Origin: Ochotona curzoniae | Lineage: Eukaryota > Chordata > Mammalia > Lagomorpha > Ochotonidae | Assembly (NCBI RefSeq): GCF_017591425.1 | Contig: NW_024467083.1 | Location: forward strand, 14,499,001 to 14,563,000 | Direction: 5' to 3' | Length of the DNA stretch: 64,000 bases | In this document: positions 11,611 to 24,410 of the stretch, in pieces | Numbering within the stretch: the stretch's first letter is position 1 | Layout: every line of letters begins with the position of its first letter | The notes under the pieces: generated by a model | Told to the model about the DNA's origin: nothing | The model's input: the letters and a program-made list of their open reading frames with translations, nothing else | Databases searched by the model: none | Made by a program: the position numbers and the translations under genes

Positions 11611-11925
11611 TGGGGGTCTGGTGGTGTGGCCTAGCTGCTAAGGTCCTAGCCTTGAACACGCCTGCCAGGATCCCATATGGGTGCCGGTTCTAATTCTGGC
11701 AGCTCCACTTCCCATCTAGCTCCCTGCTTGTGGCCTGGGAAAGCAGGAGAGGACAGCCCAATGCTTTGGGACCTAGAGGAAGTTCCTGGCTCCTGGCTTA
11801 GGATCGGCATAGCACCTGCCGTTGCACTCACTCGGGAAATGAATCATCGCACGGAAGATCTTCCTCTCTGTCTCTCCTCCTCTCTGTATATCTGACTTTC
11901 CAGTAAATAAATAAATCTTTCTTAA
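11611..11925 (+). mobile_element. Young-type CSINE
   Basis: Full length with 'ggtgtggcctagctgctaaggtcct', box B 'ggttctaattc' (one change from the common form), 'gcttgtggcctgggaaagcagg' and a 'ccagtaaataaataaatctttctt' tail. A short AAAACCTG flank (11605-11612, 11926-11933) may be the duplication. The central 'ccctgcacccgtgtgggagac' segment is shortened. Confidence 0.92.
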
Positions 11926-11933
11926 AAAACCTG

Positions 11934-13104
11934 AAAATACATATTAGCTTTAATAACTCTGACACCATATAGAGCAATTCTCAAAAAATGTGCTATTGCA
12001 ATAGATTTTCTAGCAAGTTGATGGATTCTTATTAAATTACAGCTGCAGTTTCAATAGAGCTTAAACTATTAAGGTAATTTTGATCTAAAAGTATATTGAA
12101 AATTAAATCATTATATACATAATATTTGAAGTCAAAGGAATTTTCAAGTAAAATTTTAAATAATATTCACAATTTTTCTGTTTCAAATATGACACTTAAA
12201 AATTTTGAAAACAGAACTAAAGAAAATAAAATACACTTAAAGACATTAATAAATAAAGACAGAGCTAATGGATTTAACAAGTCTAACTTGTTATTTTAAG
12301 CAATAAAAATGTTACATAAATCATCTAATTTATGAGGTAATATCAAATATTTATATTTCAGAGAAAATATTACATAATAACTAATATTTTATGTTCATAA
12401 TAAATTATGTTCCCAGATATTTTATAAGAAATGAATGCATTTACACTGTATTTGTAGGGTATTCCTTATATCTTACCAACAGTCACAATGCTGTTTTGCT
12501 TCCTTATGTGACCAAAAACATCCACGTTTGCTAAGAATCATCTCAATTTATACCTGCTGCACTGATGTCCCATAAAGTGCCCTGGTTTTAGTGATGAATG
12601 AGGTGGTTATGCTCCATATAAAGTCTCAGATGATTCTGCACTTGCTACCTACTGACCTCTGCACGGAGAAAATGCATTGGGAGATGAGGGTGTGTGTCCT
12701 CAACTGTCAAAGTTATATGGAAGTGGCAATCTGTAGAAAATTGGAAGAGTAAAAACAACAATCTAAAATTTATGATAGAAACAAAAAGATAAAATATATG
12801 TCTTATTCCATAAATACTTTATGAAATGTCCTCAAAATTTCACAGAATAAAAACTATGAAAATTGCTATTGTTTATAATTATTCACAAGTGCAAACATCA
12901 TTAATTAATAAACTCTGAATTCCTTTTACAATTCTAATGTTCCATGTATCTGATTGCTGTAAACAATACTATCATTTAATGCAGTATCACATCACAATAT
13001 TCCAGAAATGATGGTTTCAAAAGCATGATGAAAATAAAACTTCAATGTGTTGTCGGTAATGCTACATCTAAATTAAACAAGAGCATTAATAAATGCACTT
13101 CTTG
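11934..13104. other. AT-rich stretch, nothing recognised
   Basis: No gene or repeat recognised in about 1.2 kb. The part 12440-12740 is slightly less AT-rich, but frames are short and I can name no domain. Confidence 0.45.
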
Positions 13105-13232
13105 GGCCACTGCAGTAGCCTAGTGGCTGAAGTCCTCACTTTCTGTGCACAAGAAACCATGTGGACACTGTCTTATGTCCCGGCCATTCCACTTCCCATC
13201 CAACTCCCTGTTCATGGCCTGGGAAATCGCCT
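13105..13232 (+). mobile_element. CSINE 5' half
   Basis: Head and first body part only: 'gggccactgcagtagcctagtggctgaagtcctcac' to 'ccatccaactccctgttcatggcctgggaaat'. It stops abruptly with no tail, so the 3' half was lost by deletion. Confidence 0.85.
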
Positions 13233-13810
13233 TAGATTTGAGGAAGCACTGTTTGAATGACTCAACATCAACTACTGTTAATTATCTAATATTAATTACC
13301 TAAATATTAATAATCCAAATTGATTGCTGTGACCACAATTCTCAAATATACACCATTCAGGTACTCCATATTACTTTTTTCTTTGAATAGATTAATAAAA
13401 TGGCTATTGTTCATCGCTTTTCAATTCTTTTTCCAACTCCATTCAGACCCTCATGAAAATAGGATGAATCTGCAAATGTACACAGAATGTAACCCTTTTC
13501 TCACTTCAACAGTGACAAAAGTAAGCCACCCTCATTGTTTACCTAGAAAATCGTTAATGTATCTGTTGTTCATCACATTTTATTTGCATTCCTCAAAGCT
13601 CAATTTTATTGCTACATAGAAAATGCTTCTTAAAAAAAAAAGCTGCACTGAACCACTTGCATTTTCTACTCATAACTTTAGTGATTCAGCATGTCATGCA
13701 TAATAATAGAGCTCTTTTAACCATCCATATTGTATTCTTTCTGGTATCTCTTTCACTCTGGTTCAGACACATTGATATATTTTCAAAAGATTTAATTAAT
13801 GTATTAACTG
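13233..13810. other. Stretch without recognised gene
   Basis: Open frames at 13320-13619 and 13609-13815 are hydrophobic and T-rich, without a domain I can name. Codon use looks like chance translation of AT-rich DNA. Confidence 0.35.
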
Positions 13811-14112
13811 GCTAAATAATTAAAAGGCAATGTGACTGAGAGAGAGAGTAAGAGAGAAAAACAGAGATCACTCATCCACTGGTTCATTCCCAAAGTGGCC
13901 AAAGCTGCCAAGGATGAGTCAAGTTGGATCCACGATCCAGGAATTCAACTCACTCTCCACAATATACAATAAGAACCCAAGTATTTTAGCCTTTATCCAC
14001 TGCTTCTCTAGTACTATAGCTGGGAGCTGGATTAGAAGCAAATTGGCCAACCCCAAGTGGCAGTTGAAACCACACCACCAAAATGTTCAACTTACATCAG
14101 CATCCTTAATGG
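13811..14112 (-). mobile_element. Old CSINE, minus strand
   Basis: Purine-rich 'gactgagagagagagtaagagag', then 'tcatccactggttcattcccaaagtggcc', 'gggagctggattagaagcaaattg' and 'acttacatcagcatcctta'. Diverged, with the extreme head unclear. Confidence 0.75.
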
Positions 14113-14555
14113 TCATTCACAGTACTTGAACACTTTCACGTTACCTCCATGTATACTTGAGAATCATCCAGAAACACAAGGATTTATTTTATTCTCATGG
14201 ATAATGTCTTCATCTATTTTGAATATTTATATAAAATGGACACTTGTTTTCAAGTTCTACAAATAATCACATTCATTAGTGCCTCTTGTCCAATTAATTC
14301 TGATACATTGTTTTATTTTAGTGTTCACAAATGTATCCCCCTTAAATTAGATAACGTTACATTGATTAATAAAAGATATCCTCAAATAAATTACCAAGTA
14401 TAAGGAGCTAGATATATAGTTTCGTTTTCATTAAAATGGCATACTCCTAAATTCCTAGAACAGTATTTAACACTAAATAGAAATTAATGTTTGTAGGGAC
14501 AAGAGCATATCATTTCCCATGGATAATTAGTGTTCCAGAATATCAATCATTCAGT
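14113..14555. other. AT-rich stretch, nothing recognised
   Basis: No gene or repeat recognised between the CSINE and the L1 3' UTR. Confidence 0.35.
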
Positions 14556-15064
14556 TGTTTTATCAAATACATCATGAGGTCAGGGACAGTTGTGCTTCAT
14601 GCACCAATCTCTTAAAATCTCCCATGTCACCTGGTGTTGGCTGGGGTCTGGCCTCTTCCTCCTCCGTTGTCTCCTTGATGGTGATGGATTTTTCAGGTTG
14701 CAAAGTTGTCTTACTGGAGGGGCTTCCTCCAGTTGATGGAGTCCAGGGCTGTATATTACAGGCAGGCACCCACACATGCTGCAGCTCAGTTTCTGGGAAA
14801 ACACAAACAAACCCTCTTCCCATAGTTAGCGAGTGCTCAGTACTTCTCCATTTTTGGGTGGCTAGGTCTCTCCAATGAACCGAAGGCATCTGTATGACAT
14901 AGGAACTACAGCCAGGAGCCCCAGGTGGCACTCAAGAAATAAATGGATTATAAATTTCATTTTGGACTCAGGAGAGGAGTTTTCTCTGGTCCTTATCTAG
15001 TTCCAAACTTGGCTCCCAGTCTTCTCTTACACCGACCTCAGAGTTTTTGAGATCCCCAAAATTA

Positions 15065-15270
15065 GTTCAGACAGAGACTAACAAAGATCAGCTAGTTGAT
15101 AATCACTCAGGTTGTATGTTACTGATCAGGCTTCTCATTTGGCTTTTCAGATAGACAGACAGACAGAGACATTGATATAGAAAGTCTGGAACAGCCAGAG
15201 AAAAGGCCAACTAGCCTATAATCACTCAACCCGTACTTAGCGTTCAGACTCCCTATTTGCTTCTCTTGAG
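15065..15270 (+). repeat. Two ~105-bp tandem units in the L1 3' UTR
   Basis: The first unit starts at 'cagacagagactaacaaagatcagctag' and the second at 'cagacagagacattgatatagaaag'. Both then carry 'ctag..gataatcactca' and a '..cagactc/caggcttc..atttg(g)ctt' end. They are imperfect but in the same order. Confidence 0.55.
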
Positions 15271-15305
15271 CTTTACTAAGTAGGATGTAGTTAATTGCGG
15301 CTTAA

Positions 15306-15971
<666 letters not shown>

Positions 15972-17066
15972 ATAAGAACCCCCTCCCACTTCCTCCTCTC
16001 CACCCTCTGCTTTCCTCTCATGTGGCAAACGTGTGACTCTGTGGTCCTGAGTGCCAGAAGCTGCCTCCATGGTGGGTTCCAGTATGCTTCGCGCCACCTG
16101 TCCCTGAGCAGATGCAGCCTGCAGCCAGGTTCTTATTTAATGTAAATAGTTTGTTTCCACTGAGGCAGTTTCTGGTACTCCTATGCAATATTACTTAGCT
16201 TTTTTTTTTTTTTTTAATTGTAAAGAAAATCAACTCACTGTTTAGTACTGAGAAGGGACTGAGGCACATTGGTACCGGGCCTCCAGGAGTCTGTTTCTGT
16301 GTTAAGAGCTGGACTTAACCCCTGGGCACTAGATCTGTTAAGATCCCACTTGGTGGTTGGTTTGAATCCAAACTCAGTGCATTTTAAAAAAAAGTGTAAA
16401 ATAAAGATGAGAACATGTAAACACACAGCAGGGAGGCTGCCTAGTGTGGGGCTTGCAGGAACAGGCCAAGCACCAGTTAACGGGATCACCTGAAAGATCC
16501 ACTCTGCATGGTCACAATAGATCCCTGTGGTCATCCTGCATTCCACAGCATTGTGCTTGTACTTGTGCTTACATGGTCACCTGGGCAGGGGGCCCCAGGA
16601 GGCCACATGCCCAGCTATTCCCTCAGCCTCCCCCCCCCTTGGTAAGCACGCAGCTGGAGCTGGAACATGTTGTTCCCAGCACCCACTCATGCCCGTGCTG
16701 ACACGCTAGTCTGGGGTCTCACCAGCAGAAGCACATGTCAACCAAGGGTCCTACAGCCACAGCCCCTGGAAGCACCCCCATCTCCATGTGTGAAGTAGCT
16801 TTCTCTCCCTCAGCCTGCAAGGGTCCGATTTGCCATCGAAAAAGATGACCTCTACTTTTTTCTTTTGTATTTTGATAAACACTGAAGAAGCTGGAGCTGT
16901 TAAATCTATCTTGGGAAAACCTCAGAACTGTTTTATTTGGTGTTGTGGAACCTCTTAACTGCTTTCAATACACGATTAGTAATCAACTGTTTTGTATACT
17001 TGTTTTCAGTTTTCATTTCGACAAGCACTGTAATTATAGCTATTAGAATAAAATCTCTTAACTATT
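15972..17066 (+). other. 3' UTR of the ARF1 retrocopy
   Basis: About 1.1 kb of non-coding mRNA copy. It has a T15-type run near 16200-16215, an internal AATAAA at 16400-16405, a C-rich run near 16630, and a well-preserved distal end. Frames inside it are shadows. Confidence 0.9.
17047..17052 (+). terminator. Polyadenylation signal AATAAA of the retrocopy
   Basis: Lies about 15-20 bases before the A tail, the usual spacing, so it fixes the 3' end of the parental mRNA. Confidence 0.9.
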
Positions 17067-17069
17067 AAA

Positions 17070-17085
17070 AAAAAACTTTTATCAG
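17070..17085. repeat. Target-site duplication of the ARF1 retrocopy, right copy
   Basis: Exact repeat of 15316-15331. The A-run part merges with the A tail. Confidence 0.95.
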
Positions 17086-17783
17086 TTTATGACTGTTAAT
17101 GCTAAACAATATGTAACTGCATAGCGACTTTGATGTTGAGTTTATAACCAGCTGTTATATTCGATGTATGTTAATGTTGATCTTTTCACTGTTCCTGTGC
17201 CACTCTGATTTAGGTTAAACTCAAAAAACATGCTAGCTTGGGAGAGTAAAAAAAAAAAAAAAAAGTTAGTAGCAACCATATATGTATTATATGTATATAT
17301 AATAAAATTAAGATGTCAAGGAAGCAGTTACAGGATGTGGTTAAGAACTTGCATTTTCTAACATATTTGTCACTCAATAGCGTGTTAAGTAACTTCATGA
17401 TGTTAATTTCAATGCTTCATCCTGTTGTTTTAGTTGTGTAGTCCCACCTAAAATTATACTATACTACTGTATACTATTATAGTAATTGTACTACTGCATA
17501 TATATGGGTAGTCCCATCTCATTGGAGGGGATGATATTCTGCCCAGTCTTCTTTTAGACCAAGGATGGTCTCCCAATGAAACTGTTGAATTTATCTGGAC
17601 CATAAAATGCTGGACTCTCTGCATGATCTATGCCCGCAATGAGGGAATCATGACTGGTTATGAACTATACTACTGTAACAATATGGAAGAATTCAATATT
17701 GGGGAAGGGTTTGGGGAGGGCTAGGGGAATCCCAGAGCCTATAAAACTGCATCATAAAATATTAAAAATTAAAAATTAAAAAA
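17086..17783 (+). mobile_element. Old L1 3' UTR, downstream half
   Basis: Resumes the L1 3' UTR after the retrocopy: 'tttatgactgttaatgc', 'ggttaagaacttgcattttctaaca', 'ggaggggatgatattctgccc', 'ggtctcccaatgaaactgttgaatttatctgg', 'tgctggactctctgc', 'ggggaatcccagagcctataaaactg' and an A-rich end. An internal A17-like run lies near 17250. Confidence 0.8.
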
Positions 17784-18018
17784 AGACATTGCCAAAAAAT
17801 TGATGTTTATCAGTGTGTGAATGACTAATTTTGAAATTGAGAGAAATACTATCTGCTGTGCATAATTTAATGATCATCTATCAATCAGAACTTAGAATTC
17901 TCTCAAACACTATTGATGCTGCTTTTTAAAAATTTCTCCAAACAATCCTGATTTTGCTGTAACTCCATTTAGAAAATATGTTCAAATATTTATCTTGCCC
18001 TTAAAATATCAATGTTCT

Positions 18019-18366
18019 CTGGGCCAGTACCATAACATTGTGAGTTAAGCCTGCTTTTGTTTTGTTAGCATCCCATATAGACACAGGTTTAAGCTCCGGT
18101 TGCTCAATTTCCAAAACAGCTCCCTACTAACATACCTAATAAAGCAGAAAGCGATGGCCCAAGTCCTTGAGCCCCTGCACTCATTAGGGACACCCAGAAA
18201 AAGCCCCATACTACTGGCCAGCCACTCTGGTTGTTGGGACAATGTGAATAGTGAACTGGTTGATGGAAGTTCTCTCTCTCTCTCTGTCTCTCTCTTTTTC
18301 TTTTTCTCTCTCTCTCCCTTTCTCTCCTTTCCTCTGTCTCTCCTCTGTAATTCTGCCTTTAAATAA
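18019..18366 (+). mobile_element. Old CSINE with expanded CT tract
   Basis: Head 'ctgggccagtaccataacattgtgagttaagcctgc', body 'gcggatggcccaagtccttgagcccctgcactc'-like, then an enlarged TCTCTC/TTTTC tract (about 18271-18345) and a short 'gcctttaaataag' end. Confidence 0.82.
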
Positions 18367-18375
18367 GAGATTACA

Positions 18376-18686
18376 GGGCCTGGTGTGGTATCCTAGTGGT
18401 ATCCTAGTGGCTAAAGTCCTTGCCTTGCATATGCCAGTATCCCATATGCGGTGCTCTACTTTCCATCCATGTCCCTGTTTGTGCCCTCAAAAAGTAGTCA
18501 AGGAAGGCCCAAAGCATCTGAACCCTGCACCCATGTGATAGATCCGGAAGAAGCTCCTGGCATCTGGCTTCAGATTGGTTTAGCTGTGTCCATTTGGAGC
18601 TACCTTGAGAGTGAAACAGCAGACGGAAGATCTTTGTCTCTGTAACTTTAACTTTCCAATACAAATAGATAACTAAAAACAAAAAG
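18376..18686 (+). mobile_element. Young-type CSINE with duplicated box A segment
   Basis: Begins GGGCCTGGTGTGG. The 11-mer TATCCTAGTGG occurs twice in tandem (18389-18399, 18400-18410), doubling the box A region. The rest is normal to 'tttccaatacaaatag'. It follows the previous CSINE head to tail with about 10 bases between. Confidence 0.88.
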
Positions 18687-19699
18687 TACATATCAAAATG
18701 TTATGATCATGCTAAAGATACTTAAACTAGTCTCTTTCTTCCTTCCTTCCCTTCTTTCTTTCTCTTTTTTTTCTCTCTCTCTTTCTTTCTTCTTTCTTCA
18801 CCTCCCTAATTTTATACTGCCTTCTTTTTTATTCTATTCTACACTACACAAAGTAATCACCATAATATGTGTTAATATAGATGAAGTTACATCACGTTCA
18901 TAATACAGATCCTTAATATTAATCTCTAAAAATAATTTTCAAACCATATTCATTTTAAATTTCTTTAAGCTACCCTTTTTTTTTTCTAAACTTCATTTCT
19001 TGGATTACTGTTTCTGTGGATTTTTGTCCCCATAATAAGCCAAGTTACTAAATATATGTTACTTTTTTCTTACTTGCCTCTATAAAATTGCATCATCTTG
19101 CATTTTATGAAATATTAACAGAATCTTTTAAAACTGTTATCCATTGTCCATTCTCTGATCCATCAAGTTAACTGTTGGTAGTATTTATGACTGTTTTGTT
19201 TTTCTTTAAAGTGTCTGGTTTCTATGCAAACAAAGGGATGATAAAAGAGGTGTACTCAGTGCCTGTAAGACTTCAGTAATTCATTAGAAAGGCACAGAAG
19301 AGTTGTAACCATGATTATATTTCGTTTTACTTGGAGGAAAATTGCTGAATTAAATCAACAAATGAAAAAAGTGCATGAGGCAAGTTCCAGGAAAATCATA
19401 TTCAATATTCCCACTGCCTTCTGATAGAGCCATAATGACATACTTTGTTTTCCCATCAACAACAAATGAGAACACATGCTAAGGCAAAATGTTGTCAGTC
19501 TAGGAAGTTCACTTGTTTGGACTGCATATGGAGGAAAGTTGTGGAGGAATGCAGTATATTCCTTATGCACCTTACCTTCTCAAATCCCATCCCCCCAGAA
19601 CAATTACAGATTTGCATGATAAATCTCATTAGCTTTAAATTTCTTAGCCAGAGTAACACTTCACCCCTTAAGCCTATAAAGCCACTAATTTTTAATTCC
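18687..19699. other. Stretch without recognised gene
   Basis: Holds a pyrimidine-rich tract of CTTT/TCTC units (18720-18830). The rest is AT-rich; frames at 19355-19570 (-) and 19445-19843 (+) show no domain, and the latter runs into a SINE. Confidence 0.4.
18720..18830. repeat. Polypyrimidine tract (CTTT/TCTC)
   Basis: Over 90 percent C and T on the + strand, from 'tctctttcttccttccttccc' onward. Simple repeat. Confidence 0.8.
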
Positions 19700-20001
19700 T
19701 ATATGTTTATTGAAAAGGCAGATATAAAGAGAGACAAATTTTCTGTCTGCTGGTTCACTCCCCAGGTGGCCACAACTGCTGGAGCTGAGCTAATCCGAAG
19801 CCAGGATGCAGCAACTTCTTCCAGGTCTCCAATGCTGGTATAGCATCCTAAGGCTTTGGGCTCATCTCTTCTGCTTTCCTAGGCCACATGAAGGGAGCTG
19901 GATGAGAAGTGGAGCAGCAGGGACATAAGCAGGTGACCAGATGGGATCCTAGTACATGTAAGGTGAAGATTCTAGGTAGTAGGCTTCCCTGCCAATCCCT
20001 A
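19700..20001 (-). mobile_element. CSINE, minus strand
   Basis: 'tgtttattgaaaaggcagatataaagag', 'tctgctggttcactccccaggtggcc', 'ctttcctaggccacatgaagggagctggatgagaagtggagcagc' and the head end 'aggcttccctgccaatccct' give the inverse SINE nearly complete. Confidence 0.87.
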
Positions 20002-20499
20002 AGCTCACTTTTCATTAAAGACATTCTAACACAACATTCATCTTGCATCAGTTAGCTGAAAGTAAAATTTAAATGAAATGCAAAATTTGAATAAATTGGT
20101 CCTGCTGAATTAACATTTTCTATTCAAAGAGATCTCAATTCAAATATAGAATTAAATTCCAAATATATATTAGTTCATTTTTAAAATATATAATTATAAT
20201 ATATTCAATTATATGTTATAATTATAATAGCATTATGTAAACATACATTTAATTATATGTTATGTTATAATTATAGTAACTTTATAATTATATGTATATA
20301 ATTTAATTTTGTTGCCTCCTTTAATGTTAAGGTATCATATACAACATAATTTGGTTTTCCTTTCATTGATTGTTCTCTTGGGATTCACTCAGAAAACATT
20401 AGTTTTTCCAACATGGATATCTTTAAATATTTTCCCTAGCAATTTATCCATGTTAGGTTTAATATTTAGTTTTGTTTTAATCCTTTCTGAATTAATGTT
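20002..20499. other. AT-rich stretch
   Basis: Repeated ATTATAATTATA-type units at 20185-20300. No gene recognised; the later part may belong to the following old L1. Confidence 0.4.
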
Positions 20500-20790
20500 T
20501 TATAGGATATGCATCAGGGGACTTGTATGAAGCTTCTGCATGTGGGAAAGCAGTTCCTTGAAAATACTATCCTTTCTTGAAGGAGTCCTCCTAATGTCTT
20601 CGTGAAATATGAGGTAGTTGCGGAGTAGGAGTTTATTTCTATAGATTCTATTTTCCTACATCTGTCTATTTGTCTATTTTTATGGTAATATCATATATTT
20701 AGATTTTCTTCTTTCATTCATTCAACATTGCTTTGGCCTTTCAAGGTCATTCTTGCCCCCAAATGAATTTTAGAATTACTTCTTTTTTTA
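20500..20790 (-). mobile_element. Ancient L1 ORF2 remnant, minus strand
   Basis: 'ctatcctttcttgaaggagtcc', 'gagtttatttctatagattctattttcctacatctgtctatttg' and 'attgctttggcctttcaaggtc' follow the inverse of the ORF2 C-terminal-half order of mammalian L1. Heavily decayed. Confidence 0.55.
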
Positions 20791-20924
20791 GTACATAAAG
20801 AAAAAAAAAAACTGAGCAAACATTTCTAAAACTACTCATTAACGATTAACATTATAGAATGTATAAAGAACTCAACAATTCAGTAAGAACAAAACTATCA
20901 ATTAAGATAAGAGCAAAAGAGGAA

Positions 20925-21142
20925 AAATGCATAGCTCAGTGGCTAAGATGCCACTCTTAACAGTATCATCCCATTTGGAGCACTTAGACTTGAGTCCAAG
21001 TTCCAGTTTCCATCTAGCTTTATGTGAATAGGCATGCCAGAATATAGCAGTTTATAACTCAAGTACTTGAATCTTACCACCCGTGTGAGAGCCTCAGATT
21101 ACATTCCAGGTACCTTGTTTTGGACTATTCAAGTTTTATTTA
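20925..21142 (+). mobile_element. Decayed CSINE
   Basis: 'gcatagctcagtggctaagatgccactc', 'ttggagcacttagacttgagtccaagttccagtttccatctagct' and 'cacccgtgtgagagcctcagatt' are in SINE order. The 3' end is missing. Confidence 0.65.
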
Positions 21143-21750
21143 TCAAATATGTGATATGGAATTAAAATATGAACATTTTTGTAAACCATTTGCCTATCAA
21201 CAATAGATAGAAAGGAAAATGTGAGATTTCTTCTTATGTCTCATTTGCACAAAGGTCCAGTGAAGCATTGATTAAAAATGTTGCTTTTATAAAAGGAGGG
21301 GTAAATATTTGGAAAAGTAAGTTAATTTTTTGTTGATTCTCCTACTTATTAGAAAGAAAATAAGTTCATTTTAAAAAATAATCATTCCATAAATTAATCA
21401 AAATAGTTCTATGGCTCTTCCAAATTAAGGTAATTTCTCAAATTTAGGAAAGAAAGAATACTGAAGGATAGCAAAGTCAGTAAGAAATATGTTTTTTAAA
21501 AAAGGAAAAAAGAACTATACTTCTTAATTCAATTATCCAGGCAATATTAAGTACAGCAAAAATATGTATATTTCACTGTATAACGCTGATCTGTAAATGT
21601 GTTGAAATGTAACTCTGGTGTAGTTTAGACACTATTACAATATTTCAACATTAAATATATATATGTGTGTGCGTGTGAGTGTTCATCAAATAAGAATTAG
21701 TTTTAGTTTTGCTAAGGTTAATGCATTTTTCAATTTGTAAATTTGATCAC
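21143..21750. other. AT-rich stretch, nothing recognised
   Basis: Only a short TA/TG microsatellite (21655-21680) stands out. Confidence 0.4.
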
Positions 21751-22056
21751 TTAAAAAAAATAATTAAGGCAAACATACAGAAAGAAGGAGAGACAGAGAG
21801 AAAGATTTTCTGATCACTGGTCCACTCACTAAGTGTTCACAACAGCAGAGCTGAGCCAATGGGGAGCCACACATTTCTTCCATGGGTATCATGCCAGTGC
21901 AGGGTCCCAAGGCTTTGGGCCATCCTCTGCTGCTTCCCTAGCCTACAAGCAAGGAGCTGGATGGGAAGTGGAGTAGCTAGGACGTGAACCAATGACCACA
22001 TGAGATCCCAGCACTTGCAGTGTAATGATTTTATCACTAAGCACTCATGCCATGCC
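21751..22056 (-). mobile_element. CSINE, minus strand
   Basis: A/purine-rich start, 'ctggtccactcactaagtgttcacaacagcagagctgagcc', 'aggctttgggccatcctctgctgcttccctagcc', ending 'taagcactcatgccatgccct'. Near full length. Confidence 0.85.
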
Positions 22057-23904
22057 CTAAATTTTGATAGTTTATAAACTGAATTTAATATGGCAAGTGT
22101 GTTTATCTTTTTTGTTTTGTATTGTTTTGTTCTGTTTTTATCAGAAAATATTTTTTACCAATTACCGATGTATTTTCCCCAAACCTGGAACAATCTAAAT
22201 TGTGATAGATTTATGGATATACATAGTTTTAATATCTACAGCTCTATCAAGATTTTCTATTAATCTTAGTCACCTGAATTCATTTTAGCACATCAAATAA
22301 CACAGACATAAAATTATACTACTGCATACTCAGATACTCCTGTTACATTTAAGTTCACAATTTAAAAGTGAGTGTCTGTTTATCTTTTGGGGTTTTTTTT
22401 ATCTTTATTATAGCTACCACATATCAGAGAAATGAATGCTTCTTTGAAAAATAGCAATTTTAAAAGGAATTTTCTAAAATTAAATACCAAATTGCATTTT
22501 CCATAATAGTAAGATATAAAAACACTAAAAATTTGATTACCTAAGCCTCAAAAATGCTAAGTACATTTTAATTTTTAAGTTTCAATTAATACATAGATGT
22601 CAGCATCACTAATAAGTAAATATGAAGCCAGCTGTAATTCCCATATTTTGCACATGGGAAAGTACTATTCTTTAAATGCCAACCATATCCAGGAATGATT
22701 GGCTTGGTTTTATTTTAAATAATTAATTTTGTAATCCACAATTCAAGCTTGCCTCTATAGATAGGTATAGCTCAGTATGGGAGTCCATCAATTCTGCTTT
22801 AAGTCTGATCTTTACTTTTCTTCTTCAAATTAAGTTATTCCAAGAAAACTAAATATAAAAGCCCCTGGGGTTAATGGAATATCCTAAAACACAAACGTAA
22901 AGGCATAATGCCTTCAAAGTTATTATTTCGTGATAACTTCTACCAGTTGTCATGGAAATTTCCTTTGTAAAACCCATGCATGGACATATAAGCACAATTT
23001 AGCCAGAAATACTAAAAAGCAGTAAATAGAGATAAGGAGGAAGTTAGAATTATGACATAAGATTTTAAAATAAATTATATTTTTAACCTAAAAGTATGCA
23101 TTACTTACTATATCATTATCAGATTTATTTTTCACATTGGGAGGTCAGGAATGTGAATTAAATGTAAGTTGTTTTTTTAGTTTATAACTTGTTCTCCAAA
23201 CCAATGTGTGGAAAATGTTCAAAATATAATTCATATGTATTTATTGTTATTCAAGAAAATCAGGTACAAGTATTTATGGCAAATTCATTTTTAGAAAGCA
23301 AATTTATAAATTAATTTCAGTAGAATGTAACATAAAAGAGTATTCAAGAAGCATATGGAAAAAATATGTATTATGGGAAACTATTCATGTACTTGAAAAA
23401 TTTTGCTTCAAAAAAGTTATTTTTCTTAGTGTCATTTCTATTAATTCCTTGAAGACTCCAAAACAATTAGAAACTGATATATACTAAATGATTTCATAGA
23501 ATTAAACTTATCTCCTATTAAGAGAAAAGAATAATGCTTTTAGACAAAAACAAAATAAAAGGGAAAAATGCATGTGAAAAAGAGAAGTATGGATACTCCT
23601 AAATCAGTACATTTTAAACTTTAATACATGAAGCAGTAACATAGAAATGGCTGGTAGAAAATGATTTCTGTGCTAATCTTAAGAAAGTTCAGATTTTGTC
23701 CCTGTGGAATGAAGCTCAGACATTTGTGTGTACATCACTTTGCATGGTATAAAACTTATCAAGTAAAAATGGATGATAGCCCAGGAACCGCAGCGGATAC
23801 CTAATCTAGATGCTGCTCTCTAAGAGGTGTCTTTAGAACCATTACCCTGTGCTTTGCAATACCTGTATTGTGGATCCTTATAACATATATTCAGTCTTTA
23901 TCAA
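22057..23904. other. Long AT-rich stretch, nothing recognised
   Basis: About 1.85 kb with no open frame of interest, no A-tailed repeat and no RNA gene that I can see. Possibly single-copy intergenic DNA. Confidence 0.45.
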
Positions 23905-24080
23905 GACAATGTGACATAGTGGGTTAAGCCCCTGCATCCTGTTAGTAGCCTGGGAAAGGCATCAGAAAGCTATCAGGAGCTTTGAGTCACTGCCATCATA
24001 TGGGAGAATTTGATTAAGTTTTGTACGTGTATTTTGGATGACATGTTTTCCCACTTTGCCTCTAATTTTATAAAAAAAAG
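23905..24080 (+). mobile_element. CSINE remnant
   Basis: 'caatgtgacatagtgggttaagcccctgcatcctgttagtagcctgggaaaggca' is a rabbit-like head joined directly to mid-body sequence, followed by 'tgccatcatatgggaga' and a degraded tail. Confidence 0.6.
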
Positions 24081-24410
24081 AGGAAATCCAATGTTCATCA
24101 AGAAAAACATAAAATTAATAAAATATCAACACAGCAAAATTTGGTCACATGCATACATATCTATTTTTTATGTAAGATCATAAACTATTTAGTAACAAAA
24201 ATTACAATGTAATATTGGATTTATTTAATTAAGTGAATACTATTTAACTTATATTCTTGGTGTACCTTTCAATATTTTCTTATTATCCAAATAAATAGTT
24301 GCTGTTTAACCTGTATTTTAATCTTGAAATTAAGTAATGGGAAGCAGAGAAGCAATGAAAACACAAAAAGTAAGAAGTTGATGGAGTTTGTTCACCTACG
24401 GATTTTAGAA
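24081..24410. other. AT-rich stretch, nothing recognised
   Basis: No repeat or gene seen; the minus-strand frame at 24283-24468 is featureless. Confidence 0.35.

Noticed and set aside
14572..14931. 119-codon minus-strand frame as a possible gene
   Set aside because: It lies within the stretch assigned to an old L1 3' UTR, overlaps other frames on both strands, and has no domain I recognise.
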